Part shown: positions 8,840 to 17,828 of the stretch, one piece after another | Numbering within the stretch: position 1 is the stretch's first letter | Layout: the number at the start of each line of letters is the position of its first letter | Source: an uncultured Clostridium sp. | Lineage (GTDB): Bacteria; Bacillota; Clostridia; UBA1212; UBA1255 | DNA length: 45,115 nucleotides | Direction: 5' to 3' | Assembly: GCA_900543695.1 (NCBI GenBank) | Contig: UQSG01000025.1 | Span: forward strand, 1-45,115 | The notes under the pieces: generated by a model | Told to the model about the DNA's origin: nothing | What the model saw: only the letters and a program-made list of their open reading frames with translations | The model's database searches: none | Position numbers and translations under genes: made by a program

Positions 8840-8845
8840 AGTATA
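8840..8845 (-). promoter_or_regulatory. Extended -10 promoter of scpA-scpB-dat
   Basis: On the minus strand TATACT is preceded by a TGn extended -10 motif. No good -35 is visible. It is about 40 bp upstream of the scpA start. Confidence 0.5.
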
Positions 8846-8886
8846 ACACGGTTTGAGTAAAAATTCATCCTTTTTCCAAGCATTAT

Positions 8887-8915
8887 TTGCTTTTTCCTAA
8901 AGATGATGCTATACT
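8887..8915 (+). promoter_or_regulatory. Promoter of the site-2-protease-like gene
   Basis: TTGCTT (8887-8892), a 17-bp spacer and TATACT (8910-8915) with an extended TGC just upstream. It diverges from the scpA promoter. Confidence 0.5.
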
Positions 8916-8959
8916 CGTTTCGTTCTTATGGGTGATTTCTGCGAATGAGAGAGGTTGCT

Positions 8960-9727
8960 ATGTCTTTATCTGCTTTTGGACTTTCTGTCGATTATATCGT
9001 AGAGCAGCTGCTCGGGATTCCCGGCTTCGTGCTTTTTCTCTGTTTCCGGGGATTCTGCGAGGCCTGGACCGCGCTGAAGCTGGGAGATGATACGGCGTAT
9101 TTAAACGGGTATCTGACGATGAATCCGAAGAAGCACATTAATCCGATTGGTTTTATTTTTTTGATCGTATTCGGATTTGGCTTCAGCAATCCGGTTCCTA
9201 CAAATTCCAGAAATTATAAGCACATCAAACGTGACAATGCCATTCAGATTCTTTCCGCTCCGCTGAGCGGCGTCGTGCTGATGGCGCTTGCCTGTTTTGC
9301 CCTTTATCTGTTCTGGTTTATCGGGTTCCGCTTTAACCTGGTCATGCAGCCGCTCCCGGTTTTATATTTCGGATCCGGATACACGATCCTGCGTGCCGCC
9401 GCCGCAAGCGCCGGAACGTTCGCCGTGCTTTACAACGCGCTCCTGTGCATTCTCGCACAGACAGCAGTGGTTTCAATTTTTCTGGCTGTGTTTTTTCTGC
9501 TGCCTCTGCCCGGCTTCGACGGATACCGCCTGATTGCGAACTTTCTGCCGTACCGGTATTATTCCGCGCTTTACAGAATAGAAAAATATAATATGTATAT
9601 TTTCATCGTTTTTATTTTGCTGCTGAATTTCGTACCGGGCTTCTACAATATCGTATCTGTTCCCGCCTCCGCCGTATTAAACGGGGCGAATTTTATTTTC
9701 ACAAAGCTGCTGCTGCTCGTTTTATGA
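8960..9727 (+). CDS. Site-2 protease (M50)-like membrane protein lacking the catalytic HExxH
   Basis: 255 residues with about six hydrophobic segments. The layout around LKLGD, LNGYLTMNPKKHINPIG and FGFSNPVP is that of M50 site-2 proteases of the group next to scpAB in Clostridia. In active members the first helix carries HEFAH; here the same place reads RGFCE (residues 30-34), so both zinc histidines and the catalytic glutamate position are lost. The second metal motif survives only as PLPGFDG with D187. I therefore infer a proteolytically inactive homologue, perhaps a scaffold or regulator. The ATG at 8960 is chosen because AGAGAGG lies 5 nt upstream; the ATG at 8945 has no ribosome site. 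Confidence 0.8.
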   Translation: MSLSAFGLSVDYIVEQLLGIPGFVLFLCFRGFCEAWTALKLGDDTAYLNGYLTMNPKKHINPIGFIFLIVFGFGFSNPVPTNSRNYKHIKRDNAIQILSAPLSGVVLMALACFALYLFWFIGFRFNLVMQPLPVLYFGSGYTILRAAAASAGTFAVLYNALLCILAQTAVVSIFLAVFFLLPLPGFDGYRLIANFLPYRYYSALYRIEKYNMYIFIVFILLLNFVPGFYNIVSVPASAVLNGANFIFTKLLLLVL

Positions 9728-9746
9728 TCAGCTGTTAAATTTTACC

Positions 9747-9777
9747 TGCATAGGATGCCGCCGCACGGAGAATATTA
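9747..9777 (+). promoter_or_regulatory. Sigma-G-like promoter of the SASP gene
   Basis: GCATA (9748-9752), 18 bp, then AATATTA (9771-9777). This fits the forespore sigma-G pattern (gnATR, N18, cATnnTA) with one -10 mismatch, and it sits before a gene of the class classically controlled by sigma-G. Confidence 0.5.
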
Positions 9778-9823
9778 TGTGTGCCGAGAAAAAAGGCAAT
9801 TATTTAAAGTGTGGTGAATTTTT

Positions 9824-10012
9824 ATGTCTAAGAAAAGCAGTGCATTCGATCAGATGAAATACGAAGTTGCAAACGAAATGGGCGTTCAGCTGAACCACGG
9901 TTACAACGGAGATAAAACTGCAAGAGAAAACGGTTCTATCGGCGGTAGAATTACTCAGAAGGTTTTTGAGCAATATACCGGAAAGACCTATAACAAGAAA
10001 AATTCCAAATAA
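9824..10012 (+). CDS. Alpha/beta-type small acid-soluble spore protein
   Basis: 62 residues. Coats and protects spore DNA and is degraded at germination. The GPR protease site region KYEVANEMGV and the DNA-binding signature NGSIGGRITQK are both present, which is diagnostic of the family. It is a single gene with its own sigma-G-like promoter and a strong terminator directly after the stop. The ribosome site is weak (GTGGTGA before the ATG). Confidence 0.97.
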   Translation: MSKKSSAFDQMKYEVANEMGVQLNHGYNGDKTARENGSIGGRITQKVFEQYTGKTYNKKNSK

Positions 10013-10017
10013 TGAAA

Positions 10018-10061
10018 CGTCTGCCTCGCTTTCTCAGGACTGCGAGGCAGACGCCGTTTTT
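10018..10061 (+). terminator. Rho-independent terminator after the SASP gene
   Basis: A perfect 12-bp stem (10018-10029 with 10042-10053), 12-nt loop, then a T run at 10057-10061. On the minus strand it could also stop the convergent rnhA-Nudix transcript, though the T run there is poor. Confidence 0.9.
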
Positions 10062-10091
10062 ACATAAAGCATCGCCCGGGAGAGAAAGGCT

Positions 10092-11120
10092 TCAAATCAG
10101 CTCCCGGACTGCCAGAATGCCGGCAATTGTTTTTGCGTCGCAGATCTGGCCGTTTAATACCATTTTATATGCTATTTCATAGGGAAGCCGCACCACATGG
10201 AGGAACTCCTCCTCATCTCTGTGGATGTGCCCCTGCTCCAAATCGCAAGCATAATAAAGATGCAGCTGCTCAGAGCAGTAGCCGGGCGTTGGATACATCG
10301 CAAACAGCGGCTTCAGCGTTCCCGCACGATAGCCCGTCTCCTCTTCCAGCTCGCGCGCCGCACAGGAACGCGGGTCTTCTCCGGGCTCCAGCTTTCCCGC
10401 AGGAATTTCCAGCAGCTCTGCTCCGGCTGCCACACGGAACTGGCGGACCAGCAAAATATTTTTCTGCGCGTCCACTGCTGCAATCGCAGCGCCTCCGCTA
10501 TGGCGTATAATTTCGCGTTCTGCCGTTTTCCCGTCGGGGAGCGCAACCTCTGATACCTCCACGCGAAAGACCCTGCCGCTGAATATCGTTTCCGTATGAA
10601 TAATTTCTTCCGCAAGCGCGCCGTAATATTCCCGGTCGCGGACCTCGGTCTTTTCCGTTTCTTCAGGAACGGAGGACAGCTTCTGTTTTTTATAGGCTGC
10701 CGCAGCGGCCACGGCAAGCATGTCGCAGCGATTGTTGAGCGGATCGTCAGAATGCCCCTTTACCTTGATCCATTTTACCTCGTGATTCTGACACAGCTCA
10801 TACAGCGTGCGGATCAGCTCCGGATTTTTAAGCGGTCCCTCCTTGCGCTTCCATCCGTTTTTTTTCCAGGAATAGATCCAGCCCTTCGTAAAAGAATCTA
10901 TGACGTAGGAGCTGTCCGAATAAATCTCCACGTCGCATTTTTCTTTCAGCAATTTCAGCGCTTCGATCGGAGCCATCAGCTCCATGCGGTTATTCGTTGT
11001 TTCGGCTTCCCCGCCGGAAATTTCTTTCTGTACTCCGTCGCAAATCAAAATTGCCGCATATCCCCCCGGGCCCGGATTGCCGGAGCAGGCGCCGTCCGTA
11101 TAAATGATTACCTTTTTCAT
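10092..11120 (-). CDS. RNase HI fused to a Nudix (ADP-ribose pyrophosphatase-like) hydrolase
   Basis: 342 residues in one frame. Residues 1-145 are RNase HI with the catalytic set D9, E47, D69 and D133 and the catalytic H123 in KGHSDDP; it would cut RNA in RNA-DNA hybrids. Residues about 165-342 are a Nudix hydrolase with an intact Nudix box at 242-264 (GKLEPGE then RELEEETGY), closest in pattern to ADP-ribose pyrophosphatases. The joint near 148-165 is a charged linker. Both halves look active, so this is a fusion rather than decay. The ATG at 11120 overlaps the proC stop as TGATG, and it is the last gene of the long minus-strand run. Confidence 0.9.
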   Translation of the reverse strand: MKKVIIYTDGACSGNPGPGGYAAILICDGVQKEISGGEAETTNNRMELMAPIEALKLLKEKCDVEIYSDSSYVIDSFTKGWIYSWKKNGWKRKEGPLKNPELIRTLYELCQNHEVKWIKVKGHSDDPLNNRCDMLAVAAAAAYKKQKLSSVPEETEKTEVRDREYYGALAEEIIHTETIFSGRVFRVEVSEVALPDGKTAEREIIRHSGGAAIAAVDAQKNILLVRQFRVAAGAELLEIPAGKLEPGEDPRSCAARELEEETGYRAGTLKPLFAMYPTPGYCSEQLHLYYACDLEQGHIHRDEEEFLHVVRLPYEIAYKMVLNGQICDAKTIAGILAVRELI

Positions 11121-11920
11121 CAAACCTTTCCCTCTGCTTTTTTCTCACACGCCTCCATCGCATCCAGAACGGCGCTGCGAAGGCCGCTTCGTTCCAGAGC
11201 TACGACGGCTTCAATCGTGGTTCCTGCCGGCGAACAGACCTGATCCTTTAATACGGCCGGAAGCGTGCCCGTTTCCAAAAGATACCTGGCGGTTCCATAT
11301 ACGGTCTGCTCGGCCATCAGATACGCATCTGCGCGCGGAAATCCGGCGCGCACCGCCCCGTCCGCCAGCGCGTCGATCATCAGACAAATATACGCAGGAC
11401 TGCTCGAAGTTACGGAAATCAGCTTATCTATGGCGCTCTCTGAAGAAAGCACAGCCGTTTTTCCGCAAGAATCAAATATTTTTCGAATTTCACTCCGCGC
11501 TTCGGCAAACGCCTCGCCGTCCATATTATGATAATAAATGCCGGTAAAGCCTTCTCCTACCAGAGCCGGCAGATTTGGCATCGTCCGTACAATCGGAACC
11601 TCGCCCAAAACCGCAGTGAAACGTTCGATTTTAACGCCCGCCGCAATGGAAATATAGATTTTCGAGCCGCAGCCGCCGCATGCTGCAAGCTCCTGGAGCA
11701 GCGCGTCGATATGAACCGGTTTTACCGCGATCAATACGACGTCGGCAAACGCAACGAGCGCTTCTACGGATGGCAGAACCAGGCAGCCTGCGGTCTGTGC
11801 AGCCTGCTGTGCGCGCTCGGCCGATTTCTCATATACCGCCGTTTCAAAAGAAGCGCTGCCTGCGATTGCCCGCAGAATGGCGCCGCCCATGTTTCCTGCG
11901 CCTAAAAAGCCAACTTTCAT
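11120..11920 (-). CDS. proC: Pyrroline-5-carboxylate reductase
   Basis: Last step of proline synthesis, reducing pyrroline-5-carboxylate with NAD(P)H. 266 residues. The N-terminal Rossmann motif GFLGAGNMGGAI, the mid-protein VRTMPNLPALVGEG and the C-terminal DQVCSPAGTTIEAV signature are all intact. The ATG at 11920 has AAGGAG about 10 nt upstream. The gene is 18 bp after purL and overlaps the RNase H-Nudix start. No other proline genes are nearby. Confidence 0.95.
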   Translation of the reverse strand: MKVGFLGAGNMGGAILRAIAGSASFETAVYEKSAERAQQAAQTAGCLVLPSVEALVAFADVVLIAVKPVHIDALLQELAACGGCGSKIYISIAAGVKIERFTAVLGEVPIVRTMPNLPALVGEGFTGIYYHNMDGEAFAEARSEIRKIFDSCGKTAVLSSESAIDKLISVTSSSPAYICLMIDALADGAVRAGFPRADAYLMAEQTVYGTARYLLETGTLPAVLKDQVCSPAGTTIEAVVALERSGLRSAVLDAMEACEKKAEGKV

Positions 11921-11937
11921 ATTGCTTCGTCTCCTTT

Positions 11938-14900
11938 TTAATTCGTAAAATATGCGACGCCGGAGGCAAAAATCTTCTGATTTTTCTCTCCCGGGATATT
12001 TTTCCCGATTCCGTCTCCGTAGCGCTCCGAATGAGCCATTTTTCCGAATACCCTGCCGTCCGGGCTGGTAATTCCCTCGATCGCACAAATGCTGCCGTTC
12101 GGATTCCACTCCGGATCCTCCGACGCAGTTCCGTCCGGAGCCACGTATTGCGTCGCAATCTGTCCGTTTCGAATCAGCTCCTCCAGCACCGCTTCCTGCG
12201 CGTAAAATCTTCCTTCTCCATGCGAAATCGGAACGGCATGAATCTCGCCGGGAACCGTATGCATCAGCCAGGGAGAGCGATTGGATACTACGCTGGTATA
12301 TACGTAACGTGAAATGTGACGTCCGATGGTATTAAAAGTAAGCGTCGGCGCCTCCGGAGACAGCGCGCGGATTTCTCCGTACGGAACCAGGCCAAGCTTA
12401 ATCAGCGCCTGAAAACCGTTGCAGATTCCCAGGATCAGCCCGTCTCTCTTTTTCAGAAGAAGCTCTACCGCCTCCCGGATCACGGGGCTGCGAAATGCAG
12501 CGGCAATAAATTTGCCCGATCCGTCCGGCTCGTCTCCTGCGCTGAAGCCGCCGGGAAGCATGATAATCTGCGACCCGTCGATCAAACGCTTCATTTCCGC
12601 GACGGAAGACTCGATATCTGCGGCATTCAGATTCTTAAAGATCAGCGTTCTGACAGCCGCGCCTTCTTTTTCAAAGGCTTTGATCGTATCGTATTCGCAG
12701 TTGGTGCCTGGAAACACAGGGATGAATACGCGCGGCTTGGCAAGCCTGACGCGGCTTTTCGTTCTGTGTGCTTCCGAATGCGCCGGAATCTGCATGATTC
12801 CAGCTGCCGGCGACGCGGCTTTCTCCGGAAAGACGCTTTCAAGCGCCGTTCTCCAGACCGAAAGCATCTCCTCTACAGCAATTCTGCTGTCCCCGTAAAC
12901 GATCTCCGCTTCTCTCGTTACCGTGCCGAGCCGCAGCAGCCGCGCATCCAGCTCTTCTGCCCGCGTATCGGGAGCAAGCTCCAGCAGCAGGGAGCCGTAG
13001 CCCTTCGCAAATAAATCCAGCTCTTCGAGCTCCGAAGAATATTCAAAGCGGAACCCGTATTTGTTGCCGAAGCACATACAGCTGACGGCTTCCGCAATTC
13101 CGCCGAAGCCGACCGCCTTCGCAGAAAGCACCGCTCCCTTTTCGATCAGCGCGTGAATATACGCATACATTTCCTTCAGGTCCGCAAAATCCGGAATGCC
13201 TCCGTCTTTGACGGGCATCCTGTACAAAACTGCCGCCGCTCCGGGATTCTTGAATTCCTGAGAGGTCATATTCCGGATTTTTTCCGTTGTTACCGCAAAT
13301 GACACAAGCGTCGGCGGCACATGAAGCTGCTCGAAGGTTCCGGACATGGAATCCTTTCCGCCGATTGCAGGCGTTCCCATGGCGATCTGCGCCTGTACAG
13401 CGCCAAGCAGGGCTGAAAAAGGAATCCCCCATTTGGCAGGATCCACGCCGAGCCGTTCAAAATATTCCTGGAAGGTCAGCCTGCTGTGCCGGAAATCTCC
13501 GCCGAGCGCAGTCAGCTTTGCAAGAGAAGAAACAACGGAAAGCATGGCGCCCGTATAGGGATTTTCCTCCATCAGATAGGGATCGAATCCATACGTCATG
13601 ATGGTGCCGGTCTGCGTATCCGCCTTTTCGGCGGCAAGCTTCGCCGCCATGCCGTCCGCCGGCGTCAGCTGATATTTTCCTCCGTACGGCATAAGAACCG
13701 TACCGTTCCCAATCGTGCTGTCAAAGCGCTCCTCCAGTCCCTTCTGGGAGCAGGTGTTCAGGCCTCCCAGCATCGTCAGCCAGCGTTCCCGCATGCCTTT
13801 TCCGGAAGTGCAGGCGCACACATGTGCATCCTGCTCGCCTGCGCGGCGTGTTACATCAACCAGAACGTCTGCATTCTGCTTTACGCCGTTTGTATCTAAA
13901 AAGCTCCGGGCGATATCGACAATCAGCGTTCCGTTCCAGAACATCCTGAGTCTCCCATTCGAAGTAATCTCTGCAACTTTGACGGCCTCCAGATTTTCAT
14001 CATGCGCAAGAGCGATAAAGTCCTCTGCGTCTTCCGCCGCTACTACAACCGCCATCCGTTCCTGCGACTCGGAAATGGCAAGCTCCGTTCCGTCCAGACC
14101 TTCGTATTTTTTGGGCACTTTGTCCAGGTCGATATCCAGCGCCGGAGCAAGCTCGCCGATTGCAACGCAGACGCCGCCGGCGCCAAAGTCGTTGCAGCGC
14201 TTAATCCTTCTGCTTGCTTCCGGATTTCGGAAAAGCCGCTGGAGCTTTCGTTCCGTCGGCGGATTTCCCTTCTGTACCTCGGAGCCGCACGTCGTTACCG
14301 ACTCGACGGTATGCTCTTTCGAAGAGCCGGTCGCCCCTCCGATGCCGTCGCGTCCCGTTCTCCCTCCCAGCAGGATCACGATGTCGCCCGCTTCGGGACG
14401 CTTGCGTACTACGTTTTCCGAAGGAGCCGCGGCAATGACGGCTCCGATTTCCATCCGTTTTGCGAGATAGCCCGGATGATAAATTTCCCGCACATGACCG
14501 GTTGCAAGGCCGATCTGATTCCCATAGGAGGAATACCCCGCGGCGGCTCCCGTTGTGATTTTCCTTTGCGAAAGCTTTCCCCGAAGCGTCTGCGAAACCG
14601 GGGTTCTCGGATCTGCGCTTCCCGTAACGCGCATTGCCTGATAGACGTAAGAGCGTCCGGAAAGCGGATCGCGGATCGCGCCGCCCAAGCATGTCGCAGC
14701 GCCGCCAAACGGTTCGATCTCCGTAGGATGATTGTGCGTTTCGTTCTTAAACATCAGCAGCCAGTCCTGTTCTTCTCCGCCAATGTCAGCCTTGATTTTC
14801 ACGCTGCACGCATTAATTTCCTCTGATTCATCAAGATCCGCAAGCAGCCCTTTCTTTTTGAGGTATTTTGCCGCGATCGTTGCAGCGTCCATCAGCGTGA

Positions 14901-15720
14901 TATCACGCGAAACCACCGCTGCGCCGTATACCTCCCGCCGCACGTCCAGATATTCCTCGAAGGCAGCTCTTACGCGCTCATTTTCTTCGCCGGGCGCAAA
15001 ACGAATCTGATTCAATTTTGTTAAAAATGTCGTATGACGGCAGTGATCCGACCAATATGTATCAATCACCCGGATTTCCGTAACAGTCGGATCACGGCGT
15101 TCCGTTTCTTTAAAATACTTCCGGCAGAACAGCAGATCCTCCGCAGACATGGCAAGTCCCATATCCTGCCGCATGCGGGCGATTTCCTCGTCGGAAAGCG
15201 CAGTAAAACCGTTCAGGGTATCCACACGCTCGGGAAGCTCCAGCTGCATGCGGAGCGTTTCCGGCTTCTCCGCGGAAGCCTCGCGGGAGTCAACGGGGTT
15301 GATGCAATATGCCTTGATCTTTTCGACATCGCTCTCCGTCAGCGCTTCTCCCTCCAGCACGTAAAGCTGCGCGGCGCGCACCTCGGGACGATCCTTCTGC
15401 GTAAGAATCTGGATGCACTGCGCGGCGGAATCCGCCCTCTGATCGTACTGTCCCGGAAGATACTCCACAACAAACAGCGCGGCTCCCGGCGGGCAGGGGA
15501 AAACCTCATCGTACACCCGGTCCACATTCGGCTCCGAAAAAACGAGCGTTTTCGCAGCTTCATACTCCGCATCGCTGATTCCCTCCACGTCATAGCGGTT
15601 CAGAAGCCTTACCCCTTTCAGTCCGGCGATCCCGAGATTATTTCTGAAATCCGCTGCGGCGGCCTGCGCCGCCACATCCATTCCTTTGATTTTTTCCACA
15701 AAAATGCGTCGCACATTCAT
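11938..15720 (-). CDS. purL: Phosphoribosylformylglycinamidine synthase, single-chain type
   Basis: Fourth step of purine synthesis, making FGAM from FGAR, glutamine and ATP. About 1260 residues, the large enterobacterial/clostridial form with PurS-like, synthetase and glutaminase parts in one chain. Visible: YWSDHCRHTTF and NETHNHPTEIEPFGGAATC in the synthetase half; FPGTNCEYD, nucleophile cysteine in GICNGFQALIKLG and SHGEGRFY in the C-terminal glutaminase. The ATG at 15720 has AAGGA 12 nt upstream; an in-frame TTG at 15744 would add 8 residues. It stands alone without other pur genes, between metY and proC. Confidence 0.96.
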   Translation of the reverse strand: MNVRRIFVEKIKGMDVAAQAAAADFRNNLGIAGLKGVRLLNRYDVEGISDAEYEAAKTLVFSEPNVDRVYDEVFPCPPGAALFVVEYLPGQYDQRADSAAQCIQILTQKDRPEVRAAQLYVLEGEALTESDVEKIKAYCINPVDSREASAEKPETLRMQLELPERVDTLNGFTALSDEEIARMRQDMGLAMSAEDLLFCRKYFKETERRDPTVTEIRVIDTYWSDHCRHTTFLTKLNQIRFAPGEENERVRAAFEEYLDVRREVYGAAVVSRDITLMDAATIAAKYLKKKGLLADLDESEEINACSVKIKADIGGEEQDWLLMFKNETHNHPTEIEPFGGAATCLGGAIRDPLSGRSYVYQAMRVTGSADPRTPVSQTLRGKLSQRKITTGAAAGYSSYGNQIGLATGHVREIYHPGYLAKRMEIGAVIAAAPSENVVRKRPEAGDIVILLGGRTGRDGIGGATGSSKEHTVESVTTCGSEVQKGNPPTERKLQRLFRNPEASRRIKRCNDFGAGGVCVAIGELAPALDIDLDKVPKKYEGLDGTELAISESQERMAVVVAAEDAEDFIALAHDENLEAVKVAEITSNGRLRMFWNGTLIVDIARSFLDTNGVKQNADVLVDVTRRAGEQDAHVCACTSGKGMRERWLTMLGGLNTCSQKGLEERFDSTIGNGTVLMPYGGKYQLTPADGMAAKLAAEKADTQTGTIMTYGFDPYLMEENPYTGAMLSVVSSLAKLTALGGDFRHSRLTFQEYFERLGVDPAKWGIPFSALLGAVQAQIAMGTPAIGGKDSMSGTFEQLHVPPTLVSFAVTTEKIRNMTSQEFKNPGAAAVLYRMPVKDGGIPDFADLKEMYAYIHALIEKGAVLSAKAVGFGGIAEAVSCMCFGNKYGFRFEYSSELEELDLFAKGYGSLLLELAPDTRAEELDARLLRLGTVTREAEIVYGDSRIAVEEMLSVWRTALESVFPEKAASPAAGIMQIPAHSEAHRTKSRVRLAKPRVFIPVFPGTNCEYDTIKAFEKEGAAVRTLIFKNLNAADIESSVAEMKRLIDGSQIIMLPGGFSAGDEPDGSGKFIAAAFRSPVIREAVELLLKKRDGLILGICNGFQALIKLGLVPYGEIRALSPEAPTLTFNTIGRHISRYVYTSVVSNRSPWLMHTVPGEIHAVPISHGEGRFYAQEAVLEELIRNGQIATQYVAPDGTASEDPEWNPNGSICAIEGITSPDGRVFGKMAHSERYGDGIGKNIPGEKNQKIFASGVAYFTN

Positions 15721-15764
15721 TTTTTCTCTCAATCCTTCGTTCAAGTTTTTCAGACGCTCCTGTG

Positions 15765-17039
15765 TCAGATTTCCTTTAGAGCGTTGTCAATGTCGGCAAT
15801 AATGTCGCCGACGTATTCGATTCCTACGGAAAAGCGGATCAAATCGGGTGACACTCCGGCCGCGGCCAGTTCCGAATCATTCATCTGCCGGTGCGTTGTG
15901 CTGGCCGGATGCAGCACGCAGGTCCTCGCGTCCGCCACATGCGTTACGATTGCGGCAAGGCGCAGACCCTCCATGAATTTCACGGCGCCCTCCCGGCCGC
16001 CTCTGACGCCGAAGGAAATGACGCCGCACGTGCCGTTCGGCATATATTTCCGGGCCAGCTCATAATATTTGTTCCCCGGAAGCGAAGGATAATTTACCCA
16101 TGTGATGCTGCCGTCCTTTTCGCGTTCCGACAAATAAGCCGCAACCTTTTCCGCGTTGGAAACGTGCCGTTCGACACGCAGAAAGAGCGTTTCCAGACCA
16201 AGATTCGTGTAAAACGAATTCTGCGGACTCGCCATCGCGCCGATGTCACGCATCAGGTGCGTCCGCATTTTCGTAATATATGCAGCGCGGCCAAAATCTT
16301 TCGTGTAAACAACGCCGTGATAGCTTTCGTCCGGCGTGGTCAGCGCCGGAAATTTCCCGTTATCCCAGTTAAAATTCCCGCTGTCTATCACAACGCCTCC
16401 TACCGCGCACGCATGGCCGTCAATATATTTCGTCGTAGAATGCGTCACGATATCCGCGCCGAATTCAATGGGCCTGCAGTTCACCGGCGTTGCAAACGTA
16501 TTGTCGATAATAAACGGCACCCCGTGCTCATGCGCCGCTCTGGCAAACATCTCAATGTCAATAATATCCAGCGAAGGGTTTGAAATCGTCTCTCCGAACA
16601 CACATTTCGTGTTTTCGCGGAATGCGGCGCGCAGCTCGTCCTCGCTAATATCGGGCGGTACAAACGTAAAATCGATTCCCATTTCCCGCATCGTTTTATG
16701 AAACAGATTATACGTCCCGCCGTAAATCGCGCTGGAGCAAATCACATGTCCGCCCGCTCCGCAGATATTAAATACGGAGAAAAAAGACGCCGCCTGTCCG
16801 GAAGACGTAATCACGGCTCCGACGCCGCCTTCTAAATCTGCAAGCTTCTTTTCCACCGCGTCTACCGTAGGATTTGCAAGTCTCGTATAAAAAAACCCGG
16901 ACTCCTTCAAATCAAAAAGATTTCCCATATTCTCAGCTGTATCGTATTTAAACGTTGTGCTCTGCGCGATCGGCACGACTCTGGGCTCTCCGTTGCGCGG
17001 GGTATATCCCGACTGTACGCATTTTGTATTAATGTGCAT
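15765..17039 (-). CDS. metY: O-acetylhomoserine sulfhydrylase
   Basis: PLP enzyme of the Cys/Met gamma family that makes homocysteine from O-acetylhomoserine and sulfide. 424 residues, typical of MetY. The PLP lysine lies in HSTTKYIDGHA; YTRLANPTVDAVEKKLADLEGG and SSGQAA near the N-terminus and RFSVGIEYVGDI at the end are family hallmarks. AGGAG precedes the ATG. Cystathionine gamma-synthase is a shorter relative and less likely. Part of the run from the HPr-like gene to the RNase H fusion. Confidence 0.92.
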   Translation of the reverse strand: MHINTKCVQSGYTPRNGEPRVVPIAQSTTFKYDTAENMGNLFDLKESGFFYTRLANPTVDAVEKKLADLEGGVGAVITSSGQAASFFSVFNICGAGGHVICSSAIYGGTYNLFHKTMREMGIDFTFVPPDISEDELRAAFRENTKCVFGETISNPSLDIIDIEMFARAAHEHGVPFIIDNTFATPVNCRPIEFGADIVTHSTTKYIDGHACAVGGVVIDSGNFNWDNGKFPALTTPDESYHGVVYTKDFGRAAYITKMRTHLMRDIGAMASPQNSFYTNLGLETLFLRVERHVSNAEKVAAYLSEREKDGSITWVNYPSLPGNKYYELARKYMPNGTCGVISFGVRGGREGAVKFMEGLRLAAIVTHVADARTCVLHPASTTHRQMNDSELAAAGVSPDLIRFSVGIEYVGDIIADIDNALKEI

Positions 17040-17058
17040 ATTCTTCGGCTCCTTTGAT

Positions 17059-17373
17059 TCAATTTATTTCATCGTCATCGTCTTCATCTTCATCCGCTCT
17101 GGCGGCGTACTCGTCAAGAACCGCCTGCGCAAGCGCCTGATCCTCCACAAAAGTAAATACAGGCTCGTTTCCTTCAAAAATCGTCTCCATTATTACAATA
17201 CCATCTTCCTCGTCTGCATCGTCCGGAGAAGATGGTATCAAAACTGCGTAAAGCTTTTCTTCCAAATCCACAAAATCCAAAAGCTCAAATTCATATTCAT
17301 TGCCTTCGTCGTCCGTAAGCGTAAACGTATTTACGCCGTTATCGAAAAAATCGTCGTTTCTGTCCTTGTTCAT
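17059..17373 (-). CDS. DUF1292 protein (YrzB-like)
   Basis: 104 residues, strongly acidic. The TFTLTDDEGNEYEFELLD opening and repeated beta-strand pattern are typical of DUF1292, and the tail is almost pure Asp/Glu. Function is unknown; it nearly always follows ireB and ruvX, as here. The ATG at 17373 is preferred because AAGGAG (17381-17386) is 7 nt away, while the ATG at 17379 would be 1 nt away. Confidence 0.9.
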   Translation of the reverse strand: MNKDRNDDFFDNGVNTFTLTDDEGNEYEFELLDFVDLEEKLYAVLIPSSPDDADEEDGIVIMETIFEGNEPVFTFVEDQALAQAVLDEYAARADEDEDDDDEIN

Positions 17374-17375
17374 CC

Positions 17376-17807
17376 TCATTCTCCTTGTCTGTCTGCATTC
17401 ATTCGGTCCAGATAGCCCTGTAAAATAATCATTGCGGCCAGCTTGTCGCTCTCCCCTTTTTGCTTCTGGCGTTTTCCGGATTCGAGCATCAGCCTGTCCG
17501 CATATTTTGTCGTAAGACGTTCGTCTTCAAACACAATTGCAAGATCCGGCGCCGCTTCCCGCAGCGCTCTGGCAAACTTTTCCGTTACGACGGCACGGTC
17601 TCCCTTTGTTCCATTCAGATGAGACGGAAGTCCGATCACAGCGAGCTCCGCTCCGTATTTTTCTTTCAATTTCAGCAGCTCTGCGACGGCATGCTTACGG
17701 CCCTTCGACGCGTCTACCACACACACGCCGAAGGCCAGCCTGCTTCCCTCGTCGCTTACGGCAACGCCGATCCGACTGTCTCCGTAATCGATCCCCAGTA
17801 TTCTCAT
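17376..17807 (-). CDS. ruvX: RuvX/YqgF-family Holliday junction resolvase or pre-16S rRNA nuclease
   Basis: 143 residues, RNase H-like fold. The opening ILGIDYGDSRIGVAVSDE carries the first catalytic aspartate, FEDERLTT the second acidic motif and KLAAMIILQGYLD the third. Members mature the 5' end of 16S rRNA; a recombination role was proposed earlier. It lies between ireB and DUF1292, the conserved Firmicute order. Confidence 0.94.
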   Translation of the reverse strand: MRILGIDYGDSRIGVAVSDEGSRLAFGVCVVDASKGRKHAVAELLKLKEKYGAELAVIGLPSHLNGTKGDRAVVTEKFARALREAAPDLAIVFEDERLTTKYADRLMLESGKRQKQKGESDKLAAMIILQGYLDRMNADRQGE

Positions 17808-17828
17808 GTATCTTTTCTCCGTTTGTCC

